Shown here: in pieces, positions 33,804-42,149 of the stretch
Position numbering within the stretch: the first letter of the stretch is position 1
Layout of the letters: each line of letters starts with the position of its first letter
Assembly (NCBI RefSeq): GCF_014899185.1
Contig: NZ_CP045201.1
Coordinates: forward strand, 2,701,001-2,765,000
Source of the DNA: Pseudooceanicola spongiae
Lineage (GTDB): Bacteria; Pseudomonadota; Alphaproteobacteria; Rhodobacterales; Rhodobacteraceae
Length of the DNA stretch: 64,000 nucleotides
Direction: 5' to 3'
The notes under the pieces: model-generated
Seen by the model: the letters and a program-made list of their open reading frames with translations, nothing else
What the model was told of the DNA's origin: nothing
The model's database searches: none
Program-made: the position numbers and the translations under genes

Positions 33804-34142
33804 ATGACAGCATCCCTCGACACCGTCTTTGCCGCTCTTGGTGATCCAACCCGCCGGGCGATCCTGTCGATGCTGCTTGAAGATGACATGGCCGTCACTG
33901 ATGTGGCCGAACCATTCGAGATGTCGCTGGCCGCGATCTCCAAGCACCTCTTCATCCTCGTCAACGCCGGGCTGATCACGCAGGAAAAGCGCGGCCGCGT
34001 GAAGTGGTGCAAGCTGGAGCCGGACGCCCTGAAACAGGCCAGCGTCTGGATGCAGGGCTTCGGTCAGTTCGAGCCGGTGAACCTGGATGACTTCGAACGC
34101 TTCCTCGCCGCCGAGCTGGGCGAAGACGCGAACGACACCTAG
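33804..34142 (+). CDS. ArsR-family transcriptional regulator
   Basis: 112 aa. A winged helix is visible from FAALGDPTRRAILSMLLE through MSLAAISKHLFILVNAGLI to KRGRVKWCKLEPDAL. No metal-binding Cys pairs are present, so it belongs with the non-metal ArsR proteins such as those paired with SRPBCC (AHSA1) proteins, but no such partner is adjacent. It converges with, and overlaps by 4 nt, the end of the EamA gene. Confidence 0.88.
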   Translation: MTASLDTVFAALGDPTRRAILSMLLEDDMAVTDVAEPFEMSLAAISKHLFILVNAGLITQEKRGRVKWCKLEPDALKQASVWMQGFGQFEPVNLDDFERFLAAELGEDANDT

Positions 34143-35041
34143 TCCTTCAGCAGGATCACCAGCGCCAGTATGGTCAGGGCCACGCCGCCCAGGATCATCG
34201 CCGGCGGAAAGCCCCTCCCAAGAGCCGCCTGCCACAGGATCACCCAGCTTGGCGTCAGATAGGTATAGGCCATGACCTTGGCCGAAGGCAGCCGCATGGC
34301 CGCGTATTGCAACAGGACAAACGTCATCGCCGACGAACAGACCGCCGTATAGGCCAGCGCAATCCAGACGATCCCCGGCAGAGTGGCCCAGTCCGTCGCC
34401 AGGATCTGTGGCATCCCCCAGATACCCAGCACCAGCGCCCCCGCCACCAGCATCCCGAAGGTAAAGACCACCGGAGGCTCGCCCCGGTTCAACTTGGGCA
34501 CCAGCGGCGCATAGATCGCGTGGGCAATACAGCCGACAAAGTAGATCCGCTCGCCCACGCCGATCTTGAACTGCATCAGCGCGCCGACATCAGCGCGAAA
34601 GATCACCCAAAGCGCCCCGCAGGCTCCGATCGCCAGCGCCAGCGCCATCCGCGGCGTCGTGATCTGGCGCAGCAACAGCCAGCCGACCACCGCCGCCATC
34701 AAGGGCACGAGGGTAAACATCGACGAGGCCGAGACCGGGTCCGCCGTCTTCAGCCCCTCGAACATCAGCACGAAGTAGATCGCGAAGATGCCCCCCAGCA
34801 GTAGGTACCGCCACGGCGCGCGAAAGTCAGACCGCTTCAACCCCGGCCCCGCCAGTGCGAAGCTGCCCACCAGCACCGCCGCCAACACGAAGCGCACCGC
34901 ATTCAACGCGGCAGGCGAGACATAGGGCACCGCCATCGCCGCCAGCGGAAACGACCCCGCTACCAGCGCCGAAAACGCCAGCATCGCCAGATGGCCCTTG
35001 GCCGCCTCGCTCAAGCCACTCGCTGGCTCGGATACACTCAA
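34139..35041 (-). CDS. EamA/DMT-family transporter
   Basis: 300 aa with ten hydrophobic helices in two EamA repeats (first about residues 15-145, second about 160-300), the pattern of drug/metabolite exporters such as RhaT, YdcZ or PecM types. The TTG start at 35041 overlaps the LysR stop (TTGA) and gives the normal family length; the longer frame would run antisense-like into the LysR gene. Substrate unknown. The upstream LysR regulator probably controls it. Confidence 0.85.
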   Translation of the reverse strand: MSVSEPASGLSEAAKGHLAMLAFSALVAGSFPLAAMAVPYVSPAALNAVRFVLAAVLVGSFALAGPGLKRSDFRAPWRYLLLGGIFAIYFVLMFEGLKTADPVSASSMFTLVPLMAAVVGWLLLRQITTPRMALALAIGACGALWVIFRADVGALMQFKIGVGERIYFVGCIAHAIYAPLVPKLNRGEPPVVFTFGMLVAGALVLGIWGMPQILATDWATLPGIVWIALAYTAVCSSAMTFVLLQYAAMRLPSAKVMAYTYLTPSWVILWQAALGRGFPPAMILGGVALTILALVILLKD

Positions 35042-35925
35042 GCCGTGCCGTCCTTGAAGTCCGAGGTATGCTCCTTGAGGAAGTTCAGGAAGGCCTGCAC
35101 CTTCGTCGTGCGATGCAGGTCCATATGGGTCACCAGCCACAACCGGCTGTCCCATTCCTCCTGCGGGGGGTGCACCTCGACCAGATCGTCGCGCGCATCA
35201 AACTCATAGGTGCCAAGGAAGCCCAGACCGACGCCCGCCAGGACCGCCTGCCGCACCGCCCGCATATCGCCGGAGCGGAAGACAACCTGGTGCGCCGGGA
35301 TGGTCTCGCGCATCCACTGGGCGAAGGGAGCCTTGCTGGAGGGATCATCGACTCCGACAAAGCGGTGCCCGGCCATGCGTCCGGGGATCTTCGGCATCCC
35401 GTGACGTTCGATATAATCCTTGCTGCCATAGATCGCGCTGCGCAGCCGTAAAAAGGGCTGTACGACGTTGTCGGGCTGCTGCGGCGGGCTGCCGGCGCGG
35501 ATCGCGACATGCGCCTCGCCGTACTCAAGCCGGAACAGCCGCGCGCTGGTCAGATAGCTCAGCGCGACATCCGGGTATTGTTCCTGAAACTTGGCCAGCA
35601 GCGGCACCATCAGCTGGCTGAGACCGCCGATCGTCGTCACCACCAGCTCGCCCGCCACCTCATTGCCGCGGCCCTTGATGCGCGCCGACAGCTGGCTGAA
35701 CTGATCGTCAGTCGCCTGCGCCACGCGCAACAGATCCTGCCCGGCCTCGGTCGCCGTGTAGCCGCGCGTGTGACGCTGAAACAGCTTCACCCCCATCCGC
35801 CGCTCCAGCGCATCGATATGGCGAATCACGGTGGCATGATGCACGCCCAGCACGTCGGCCGCCCCTGAGACGGTACCCAGCCGCGCAACCTGATACGCCG
35901 TGCGGATTTCATCCCAATTGTCCAT
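35038..35925 (-). CDS. LysR-family transcriptional regulator
   Basis: 295 aa. The N-terminal helix-turn-helix is AYQVARLGTVSGAADVLGVHHATVIRHIDALERRMGVKLF (about residues 9-48), followed by the periplasmic-binding-like effector domain with LVVTTIGGLSQLMVPLLAKF and GVGLGFLGTYE. The start at 35925 (MDNWDEIRTAYQ) is family-consistent. It overlaps the EamA gene by 4 nt, so regulator and exporter are cotranscribed. Inducer unknown. Confidence 0.9.
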   Translation of the reverse strand: MDNWDEIRTAYQVARLGTVSGAADVLGVHHATVIRHIDALERRMGVKLFQRHTRGYTATEAGQDLLRVAQATDDQFSQLSARIKGRGNEVAGELVVTTIGGLSQLMVPLLAKFQEQYPDVALSYLTSARLFRLEYGEAHVAIRAGSPPQQPDNVVQPFLRLRSAIYGSKDYIERHGMPKIPGRMAGHRFVGVDDPSSKAPFAQWMRETIPAHQVVFRSGDMRAVRQAVLAGVGLGFLGTYEFDARDDLVEVHPPQEEWDSRLWLVTHMDLHRTTKVQAFLNFLKEHTSDFKDGTA

Positions 35926-36133
35926 AAGGCACCTGTGCGCTGAAAAACTACAGCAATCAGTCAATGCTCTTCGGGTGCGTGGATGCAAGGGTAAAGCGAA
36001 TTTTAGCTGTCAGGCATGACGAAAATGCGACGTGACATTGGGCCCCATTGCCTTCCGTCGAAGAAACCCCAAATCTGTACTTCGAGTCGCGCACCGATCC
36101 ACTTCGAACAATCGCGACTGAAAGGAGAGTTCC

Positions 36134-36292
36134 ATGCTCGCAGCCCATCCCGCATTTGCCGCTATCCTCGGCCTCGCCTCCTTGGCGGCCCTGTGCTTCG
36201 CTCTGGCCCAGAAGACGGCAACCCCCGTCAGACGCGCTGTTCGCGTGACAGCCCCTGCGCGCCGCGATCCACTGGCCAAACGCCGCAGCTGA
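36134..36292 (+). CDS. Small single-pass membrane peptide, hypothetical
   Basis: 52 aa. AAAGGAGAG lies 4 nt before the ATG. The sequence starts MLAAHPAFAAILGLASLAAL (hydrophobic helix, about residues 5-24) and ends in a strongly basic tail (VRRAVRV, RRDPLAKRRS). I recognise no family. It lies 209 bp upstream of the LysR start on the other strand and before a gene-poor stretch. The good ribosome site and helix-plus-basic-tail layout are the only support. Confidence 0.5.
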   Translation: MLAAHPAFAAILGLASLAALCFALAQKTATPVRRAVRVTAPARRDPLAKRRS

Positions 36293-36678
36293 GGCAAAGC
36301 CTCGCTCTTGCGGTCTGTCGGGCCGACCACAACGGTGGCCCCCTGACACACCAAGCAACCATACACCGCGCCGCCCGGCCTCACCGCCGGGCCACGCCGC
36401 CAAGATTGTGCGCCGCACTGGCGGTTTGGGCACGTCACAGCGCCGCTGGCCTGATAAACTTGACTTTGCCGCCTCACCTGCCTAAACGCAGCGCACCTAT
36501 CCCGGAATCTGTGATGATTCCGGTCCCATCGCTTTTGCGGGGATCGCCACCAGTCAGCGCGTTGCGCCCACTGGTGCCGTTGGCCTTTGCGCCGGTCCTG
36601 TAAGAGCTTGAGGTTTGAGCCGCCCTCACCCAAATGGGGGTCAACGCAACAGTCAGGTGGCCTGAGGAGGGCCGGGGC
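36293..36678. other. Gene-poor region upstream of ffh
   Basis: No gene is supported. I looked for the SRP RNA near ffh and saw no GGAAGCAGC-type tetraloop motif. The region should contain the ffh promoter; several GC-rich inverted repeats (for example CCGCCCGGC with GCCGGGCCAC-type partners near 36373) are not followed by T-runs. Confidence 0.5.
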
Positions 36679-38196
36679 ATGTTTGAAAATCTATCCGAAC
36701 GCCTCTCCGGCGTCTTCGACCGACTGACCAAGCAGGGCGCGCTGAACGACGAAGACGTCAAGACCGCGCTGCGCGAAGTCCGTGTGGCGCTGCTTGAGGC
36801 CGACGTCTCGCTGCCGGTTGCACGTGATTTCGTCAAAGCCGTGCAGGACAAGGCGACCGGCCAGTCGGTGACGAAATCCGTCACTCCCGGCCAGCAGGTC
36901 GTCAAGATCGTCCATGACGAGCTGGTGCATGTGCTGGCCGGCGAAGGCGAGCCCGGCAAGCTGAAGATCGACAACGCCCCCGCGCCGATCCTGATGGTCG
37001 GCCTGCAGGGCTCGGGTAAAACCACGACCACTGCGAAACTGGCGAAACGGCTGAAGGAGCGTGAGGGCAAAAAGGTCCTCATGGCCTCGCTCGACGTCAA
37101 CCGCCCCGCCGCCATGGAACAGCTGCAGATCCTCGGCGTGCAGATCGGTGTCGACACCCTGCCCATCGTCAAGGGTGAACAGCCCGTCGCCATCGCCAAG
37201 CGCGCCAAGATGCAGGCGGCCTTGGGTGGGTATGACGTCTACATGCTCGACACGGCCGGTCGCCTGTCGATCGACGAAGAGCTGATGCAACAGGTCGCCG
37301 CCGTCCGCGACGTCGCCAACCCACGCGAAACCCTGCTGGTGGTCGATGGCCTGACCGGCCAGGACGCCGTGCACACCGCAGAAAACTTCGACGCCCGTAT
37401 CGGCATCACCGGCGTTGTGCTGACCCGGATGGACGGCGACGGCCGCGGCGGTGCCGCTCTCTCCATGCGCGCCGTCACCGGCAAGCCCATCAAGTTCGTC
37501 GGCCTCGGCGAAAAGATGGACGCGCTGGAAACCTTCGAGCCTGAGCGCGTCGCGGGCCGCATCCTCGGCATGGGCGATATCGTCGCCCTCGTCGAGCGCG
37601 CGCAGGAGACGATGGAGGCCGAACAGGCCGAGCGGATGATGAAGCGCTTCCAGAAGGGTCAGTTCAACATGAACGACCTGAAGATGCAGCTTGAGCAGAT
37701 GCAGAAGATGGGCGGCATGGAAAGCGTCATGGGCATGATGCCCGGCATGGGCAAGATGTCGAAACAGGTCAAGGACGCAGGCTTTGATGACAAGATCATC
37801 GCCCGTCAGATCGCCCTCGTCCAATCCATGACCAAGAAGGAACGCGCCAACCCCGCCCTGCTGCAGGCCTCGCGCAAGAAGCGCATTGCCTCGGGTGCCG
37901 GTCTGGAAGTCTCCGAACTCAACAAGCTCATCAAGATGCACCGCCAGATGGCGGACATGATGAAGAAAATGGGCAAGATGGGCAAAGGCGGCATGCTGAA
38001 ACAGGCCATGAAGGGCATGTTCGGCAAAGGCGGCATGCCCGCTGGCATGGACCCCTCGCAAATGGACCCCAAGGCGCTGGAACAGGCCGCAAAGGCCATG
38101 GGCAGCGGCAAGGGCGGCATGCCCCCGGGCTTCCCCGGCATGGGCGGCGGCAGCGCCCTGCCCCCCGGCCTCTCTGGCTTCGGCAAGAAGAAATGA
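36679..38196 (+). CDS. ffh: Signal recognition particle protein Ffh
   Basis: 505 aa. N domain, then the G domain with GLQGSGKTTTTAKLA (about residues 108-122), DTAGR and TRMDGDGRGG, and the Met-rich M domain from about 325 onward that binds SRP RNA and signal peptides. The C terminus is extended with Gly/Met-rich text (GMGGGSALPPGLSGFGKKK). The ATG at 36679 has GAGGAGG upstream and gives the family start MFENLSERLSGVFDRL; the longer frame to 36634 is not needed. It heads the ribosomal block. Confidence 0.96.
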   Translation: MFENLSERLSGVFDRLTKQGALNDEDVKTALREVRVALLEADVSLPVARDFVKAVQDKATGQSVTKSVTPGQQVVKIVHDELVHVLAGEGEPGKLKIDNAPAPILMVGLQGSGKTTTTAKLAKRLKEREGKKVLMASLDVNRPAAMEQLQILGVQIGVDTLPIVKGEQPVAIAKRAKMQAALGGYDVYMLDTAGRLSIDEELMQQVAAVRDVANPRETLLVVDGLTGQDAVHTAENFDARIGITGVVLTRMDGDGRGGAALSMRAVTGKPIKFVGLGEKMDALETFEPERVAGRILGMGDIVALVERAQETMEAEQAERMMKRFQKGQFNMNDLKMQLEQMQKMGGMESVMGMMPGMGKMSKQVKDAGFDDKIIARQIALVQSMTKKERANPALLQASRKKRIASGAGLEVSELNKLIKMHRQMADMMKKMGKMGKGGMLKQAMKGMFGKGGMPAGMDPSQMDPKALEQAAKAMGSGKGGMPPGFPGMGGGSALPPGLSGFGKKK

Positions 38197-38202
38197 CCCA
38201 TT

Positions 38203-38238
38203 CCCTTCTTCTTGCTGCAATATTCCCGCCGGAGGCTC
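38203..38238 (+). repeat. Short dispersed palindromic element, family 1 copy 7
   Basis: CCCTTCTTCTTGCTGCAATA then TTCCCGCCGGAGGCTCC. It is essentially identical to copy 6 at 30781 and directly follows the ffh stop codon. Confidence 0.75.
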
Positions 38239-38290
38239 CCGCCCCGCCACCCGACCACACCTCTGACCTGACGAAAGCCACCCCCCGCAG

Positions 38291-38845
38291 ATGATCGCCA
38301 AAAGCCCCACCCATCCGGTCCTTGAGACCGCGCGTCTGCGCCTGGTGTCCCCCGCGGCACCGGGGTTTGACGCGGTGGGCGCCTATCTGATGCCCGGCGC
38401 ACGGCGTTTCGTCGACCAGCACCCCGATGAAGAGGCCGCCTGGTGGTCCATCGCCACCATCATCGGCCACTGGCACCTGCGCGGTTACGGCCATTTCGCC
38501 GTGATCGAAAAGGAAACCGGCCTGAACTGCGGCCTCGTCGGCCCGTGGTTTCCGCGCGGCTGGCCCGAACCCGAGCTTTCCTGGCAACTGCTGGACGGGG
38601 CCGAGGGCAAGGGCATCGCGACCGAAGCCGCGCGCTGCGTGCTCGACTGGCTGTTTCAGGACAAGGGCTGGGCCTCGTGCATCTCCCTCGTCGATCCGGA
38701 AAACGACCGCTCGACCGCCATGGTCGAACGTCTCGGCGCACGCCCCGAGGGCATGTTCAGCCACCAGATGACCGGCGATCTGCGGATCTGGCGCCATGTG
38801 CCGAAAACTGCCCCCGGCCGCAAACTGCTGGAGGGGCTGGCATGA
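38291..38845 (+). CDS. GNAT-family acetyltransferase (RimJ/RimL-like), first of four
   Basis: 184 aa. ETARLRLVSPAAPGFD is the typical N terminus, GWPEPELSWQLLDGAEGKGIATEAARCVLDW holds the acetyl-CoA region, and SLVDPENDRSTAMVERLGA closes the fold. This RimJ/RimL branch acetylates protein N termini or small amines; the substrate is unknown. Its stop overlaps the next start (ATGA). The four tandem genes share the same layout and probably arose by duplication. Confidence 0.88.
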   Translation: MIAKSPTHPVLETARLRLVSPAAPGFDAVGAYLMPGARRFVDQHPDEEAAWWSIATIIGHWHLRGYGHFAVIEKETGLNCGLVGPWFPRGWPEPELSWQLLDGAEGKGIATEAARCVLDWLFQDKGWASCISLVDPENDRSTAMVERLGARPEGMFSHQMTGDLRIWRHVPKTAPGRKLLEGLA

Positions 38846-39387
38846 TCGCTGAGATCCCGACCCTGACCACCGAGCGCCTGACCCTGCGCGGCCCCGACGC
38901 CCGCGACCTCGACGTGTTGTGTGACTTCTACGCCTCTGACCGCTCGATCTTCGTCGGCGGCCCGATGAACCGCGAACAGACCTGGCGCCAGCTGGCGACC
39001 GAGATCGGCCACTGGACCCTGCGCGGCTATGGCCGCTGGATGGTCGACCTGACCGCCACCGGCGAAACCGTCGGCATGGTCGGCCTCTGGGCCCCAGAAG
39101 GCTGGCCCGAGCCCGAAATCGGCTGGGACCTGATGAACGGCCGCGAGGGACACGGCTACGCCACCGAAGCCGCCCTGACCGCGCGCGCCTATGCCTATGA
39201 CGTGCTCGGCTGGTCCACTGCGATCAGCCTCGTCAAACCCGGCAACGACGGCTCGGCACATGTCGCGCTGCGCCTTGGCGCGCGCATGGACGGCGAATTC
39301 AACCATATCCGCTTTGGCCGCCTCGACGTCTATCGTCACCCGGCCCCGGCAGAGCTGATCAACGGCAGCGCGGAGGCCTACGCATGA
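38842..39387 (+). CDS. GNAT-family acetyltransferase (RimJ/RimL-like), second of four
   Basis: 181 aa from MIAEIPTLTTERLTLRGP. The motif GWPEPEIGWDLMNGREGHGYATEA matches the corresponding region of the first copy (GWPEPELSW...), and SLVKPGNDGSAHVALRLGA matches its C-terminal part. The ATG at 38842 overlaps the previous stop by 4 nt, and its own stop overlaps the third copy by 4 nt. Confidence 0.88.
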   Translation: MIAEIPTLTTERLTLRGPDARDLDVLCDFYASDRSIFVGGPMNREQTWRQLATEIGHWTLRGYGRWMVDLTATGETVGMVGLWAPEGWPEPEIGWDLMNGREGHGYATEAALTARAYAYDVLGWSTAISLVKPGNDGSAHVALRLGARMDGEFNHIRFGRLDVYRHPAPAELINGSAEAYA

Positions 39388-39932
39388 GCGCGCTTGGCAC
39401 CCCGGCACACGACCTCCCCATCCCCGTTCTGGAGACAGAGCGGCTGATCCTGCGCGGCCCCGCGCCGCAGGATTTCGCACCGATGGCCGAACTGATGTCC
39501 GACGCTGAACGCTCGCGCTTCATCGGTGGCCCCCGCACTGAGGAAAACGATCACTGGCGCGGTTTCATTGCCATGATCGGTCACTGGATGTGGCGTGGCT
39601 ATGGCTACTGGACCATCGTCGAAAAAGCGACCGACCGCCCCGTTGGCCGCACCGGCGTCACGAATCACATCACCTGGGACGAACCCGAGCTTGGCTGGCA
39701 CCTGTTTGCCGGCTGCGAAGGCAAGGGCTACGCCACCGAAGCCGCCCGCGCCGCGCGTCTGCATGTCGCGCAGGCCTTTGGCCTTGATCGCGTGATCTCC
39801 TATATCGACCCGGAAAACGCGCCCTCGCGCGCCGTGGCACTGCGCCTTGGCGCAACCGTTGAGCGTGATGGCGAAGTGCTGGGCCATCCGGTGCAGGTGT
39901 TCCGTCATCCCTCCGCGCTGGAGGGTGTGTGA
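39384..39932 (+). CDS. GNAT-family acetyltransferase (RimJ/RimL-like), third of four
   Basis: 182 aa. LETERLILRGPAPQDFAPM, then WDEPELGWHLFAGCEGKGYATEAARAARL and YIDPENAPSRAVALRLGA. It keeps the same motif order as the other copies but has diverged at the acceptor side, which suggests a different substrate. The 4-nt overlap with the preceding gene and 1-nt overlap with the following one show strict translational coupling. Confidence 0.88.
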   Translation: MSALGTPAHDLPIPVLETERLILRGPAPQDFAPMAELMSDAERSRFIGGPRTEENDHWRGFIAMIGHWMWRGYGYWTIVEKATDRPVGRTGVTNHITWDEPELGWHLFAGCEGKGYATEAARAARLHVAQAFGLDRVISYIDPENAPSRAVALRLGATVERDGEVLGHPVQVFRHPSALEGV

Positions 39933-40537
39933 TGCCGCTCAGCGATATTCCCGTGCTGGAAACCTCGCGCCTGATCCTGCGCGGCCCCGAGCCGCAGGAT
40001 TACCCCGATTTCCGCGCCACCTTCAGCTCCTACCGTTCGCGCTTCATGGGCGGGCCGCTGAACCCCTACGAGACCTGGATGCTCTATGCGGCTGAGATCG
40101 GCCATTGGCAGATCCGGGGCTACGGCATGTGGATGATGCACGACAAGGCGACGAACAAACCCCTCGGCATGGCCGGCGGCTGGAAGCCTGCCAGCTGGCC
40201 CGAGGCCGAGCTCGCCTGGATCATCTGGCCCGAAACCGCTGGCAAGTGCTATGCGCTTGAGGCGACCAATGCCGCGCGTGATTATTTCTATGACCAGCTG
40301 GGCTGGGACGGGGTGGTCAGCTACCTAGACCCGAAAAACCTCGCCTCGATCCGGCTGGCAGAGCGTCTTGGTGCGGTCAAAGACCCCGACGCGCAAACCG
40401 TCGATGGCAACGATGTCTGCTATCGCCACCCCTCGCGCAACGCGCTGAACCACAGCCAGATTGCCGACGGGATCGCGATGGAGATCCGCTCCTATCATGA
40501 CCCGCTGTTCCAGCCGAAAGGATATGCCCTTGACTGA
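39932..40537 (+). CDS. GNAT-family acetyltransferase (RimJ/RimL-like), fourth of four
   Basis: 201 aa from MPLSDIPVLETSRLILRGPEPQD. The acetyl-CoA loop is altered: where the other copies have EGKGYATEA this one has AGKCYALEATNAARD, and the usual Gly-x-Gly is lost. YLDPKNLASIRLAERLGA follows. It may bind acetyl-CoA poorly or differently. An upstream in-frame GTG at 39929 is an alternative start. It overlaps the chorismate mutase start. Confidence 0.83.
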   Translation: MPLSDIPVLETSRLILRGPEPQDYPDFRATFSSYRSRFMGGPLNPYETWMLYAAEIGHWQIRGYGMWMMHDKATNKPLGMAGGWKPASWPEAELAWIIWPETAGKCYALEATNAARDYFYDQLGWDGVVSYLDPKNLASIRLAERLGAVKDPDAQTVDGNDVCYRHPSRNALNHSQIADGIAMEIRSYHDPLFQPKGYALD

Positions 40538-40856
40538 TAAGGTCACGCCCCTCGCGCCAGAGACCGATCCTGTCGCGCGCGCCGCCGAACTGCTGAAAGA
40601 GCATCGCTCCAGCATCGACCGGCTTGATGCGATCCTCGTCTATACGCTGGGCGAGCGGTTCAAACACACACAGGCCGTCGGGGTCCTGAAGGCCGAACAT
40701 GACCTTCCCCCGTCTGACCCCGACCGCGAGGCGATCCAGATCGCCCGCCTCGAAGAGCTTGCGAAAGCGGCCGATCTCGACCCCGCTTTCGCCAAGAAAT
40801 TCCTGAATTTCATCATTCAGGAGGTGATCCGGCATCACCGGCAACACCAATCCTGA
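40530..40856 (+). CDS. Chorismate mutase (AroQ type)
   Basis: 108 aa helical AroQ-alpha domain. EHRSSIDRLDAILVYTLGERFKHTQAVGVLKAEH carries the expected Arg, Asp and Lys active-site pattern, and DPAFAKKFLNFIIQEVIRHHRQ closes it. It converts chorismate to prephenate for Phe and Tyr synthesis. I prefer the TTG at 40530 because AAAGGA ends 7 nt before it; the ATG at 40524 would leave 1 nt. It overlaps the end of the fourth GNAT gene by 8 nt. Confidence 0.88.
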   Translation: MTDKVTPLAPETDPVARAAELLKEHRSSIDRLDAILVYTLGERFKHTQAVGVLKAEHDLPPSDPDREAIQIARLEELAKAADLDPAFAKKFLNFIIQEVIRHHRQHQS

Positions 40857-40937
40857 GGGATGCTAAGGCGCGCCCCTCACCACGACTGAACGACGGCACA
40901 GCCCGTCAAACCAACGCCATCTAAAGGAGATACCCCC

Positions 40938-41321
40938 ATGGCTATGAAAATTCGTCTCGCCCGCGGCGGCTCTAAAAAACGCCCCTTCTACCGGATCGTT
41001 GCTACGGATTCCCGTATGCCCCGTGATGGCCGCTTCATCGAGAAGCTGGGCACCTACAACCCGCTGCTGGCCAAAGACAGCGAACAGCGCGTTCAGATGG
41101 ACGTCGAGCGCGTTCAGTACTGGCTGGGTCAAGGCGCACAGCCGACCGACCGCGTTGCGCGTTTCCTGGAAACCGCTGGCCTGATGGCGAAAAAAGACCG
41201 CAGCAACCCGAAAAAAGGCACCCCTGGCAAGGCCGCGACCGATCGCGCCGAATCCAAAGCTGCCAAAGCTGCTGAAGCCGCCGAAGCCGCTGCTGCACCC
41301 GCAGAAGCCGCAGCCGAGTAA
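40938..41321 (+). CDS. rpsP: 30S ribosomal protein S16
   Basis: 127 aa. [46 protein letters not shown] N terminus (quoted in part) is diagnostic. The last 40 residues are an Ala/Glu/Lys-rich tail typical of alphaproteobacterial S16. AAAGGAGA lies upstream. First of the rpsP-rimM-trmD-rplS group, followed by a GC-rich stem. Confidence 0.97.
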   Translation: MAMKIRLARGGSKKRPFYRIVATDSRMPRDGRFIEKLGTYNPLLAKDSEQRVQMDVERVQYWLGQGAQPTDRVARFLETAGLMAKKDRSNPKKGTPGKAATDRAESKAAKAAEAAEAAAAPAEAAAE

Positions 41322-41333
41322 TCGGGCCGTGCC

Positions 41334-41362
41334 CCGTCGGTGCCCTGTGCACCGGCGGGGAC
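41334..41362 (+). promoter_or_regulatory. GC-rich stem-loop after rpsP
   Basis: CCCCGTCGGTGC pairs with GCACCGGCGGGG (one mismatch) around CCTGT, 12 nt after the rpsP stop codon. There is no T-run, so it may be an mRNA-stabilising or partial attenuating element that lets S16 be made in excess of RimM and TrmD. Confidence 0.55.
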
Positions 41363-41383
41363 GTTCGGATTATCCCCCCGCCC

Positions 41384-41524
41384 ATGCCCTTTCTGTTTCG
41401 CCCCGTCCGTCTTGTGATGCTGCTTGGCGCCGCTTTCGTGGCCGGCATGTTGTATGAACACGACCGACAGGCGCAAAACTGTCTGGAAAAGGCGGATCTT
41501 CTGGCGGATGCTGTCTGTCAGTAG
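41384..41524 (+). CDS. Small membrane peptide between rpsP and rimM, hypothetical
   Basis: 46 aa. It starts MPFLFRPVRLVMLLGAAFVA, one membrane helix with the positive residues on the N-terminal side, followed by YEHDRQAQNCLEKADLLADA with two cysteines overall. Small helix-plus-CL proteins at this position are, as far as I recall, common in Rhodobacteraceae. No good ribosome site is visible. Function unknown. Confidence 0.5.
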   Translation: MPFLFRPVRLVMLLGAAFVAGMLYEHDRQAQNCLEKADLLADAVCQ

Positions 41525-41629
41525 ACCAGATCAGGCCGCAGGGCCGCGCCGCGGTGCGCAGGCCCTCGACCGCTCCCGCCCCCGAACGCCCCAGTGGGGC
41601 CGGGGCCATGAATTCAGAAAGGCGCCAAG

Positions 41630-42148
41630 GTGAGCGATACGACCCGAGAAAATGAACTCGTCTGTGTCGGTGCGATTGCCGGAGCCTTTGGTGTGCGCGG
41701 CGAAGTGCGGCTGAAAAGCTTCTGCGCCGATCCCGAAGCCATTGCCGATTACGCCCCCCTCAGCACCGAGGATGGCAGCCGCCAGTTCACCGTCAGCCTG
41801 ACCCGTGCCATCACCAACGCCTTTGCGGCGCGCATGTCCGGCATTGACACCAAGGAAGAGGCCGACGCCCTCAAGGGCCTGCGCCTTTACGCGCCGCGCA
41901 ACCGCCTGCCTGCGCTGCCCGACGACGAATACTACCACGCCGATCTGATCGGGCTGCTGGTCGTGGACACCGGCGGCAACGAGCTCGGCCGCGTCAAGGC
42001 CGTGATGGACCACGGCGCCGGTGATCTGCTTGAGATCACTGTGCCCGGCAACAGCTCGATCCTGCTGCCCTTCACGATGGAGGCGGTGCCCACCGTCGAT
42101 ATCGAGGCCGGACGCATCGTCGCCGACCCACCCGAAGGCCTGTTCTGA
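41630..42148 (+). CDS. rimM: 16S rRNA processing protein RimM
   Basis: 172 aa. [21 protein letters not shown] is the RimM N-terminal barrel motif, and [25 protein letters not shown] with the PRC-barrel C-terminal domain follows. It helps mature the 30S head and binds S19. The start is a GTG at 41630 with GAAAGG upstream. Part of the rpsP-trmD operon. Confidence 0.95.
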   Translation: MSDTTRENELVCVGAIAGAFGVRGEVRLKSFCADPEAIADYAPLSTEDGSRQFTVSLTRAITNAFAARMSGIDTKEEADALKGLRLYAPRNRLPALPDDEYYHADLIGLLVVDTGGNELGRVKAVMDHGAGDLLEITVPGNSSILLPFTMEAVPTVDIEAGRIVADPPEGLF

Positions 42149-42149
42149 C

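Noticed and set aside
36010..36633. 207-codon minus-strand frame with a CxxxxC and CxxC pattern (CPNRQC, CLVC)
   Set aside because: No ribosome site or family likeness, biased Arg/Gln-rich composition, and it overlaps the better supported small plus-strand gene; the cysteine spacing is probably chance.
36300..36678. SRP RNA gene next to ffh
   Set aside because: No GGAA-type tetraloop stem with the conserved asymmetric loop was seen on either strand.
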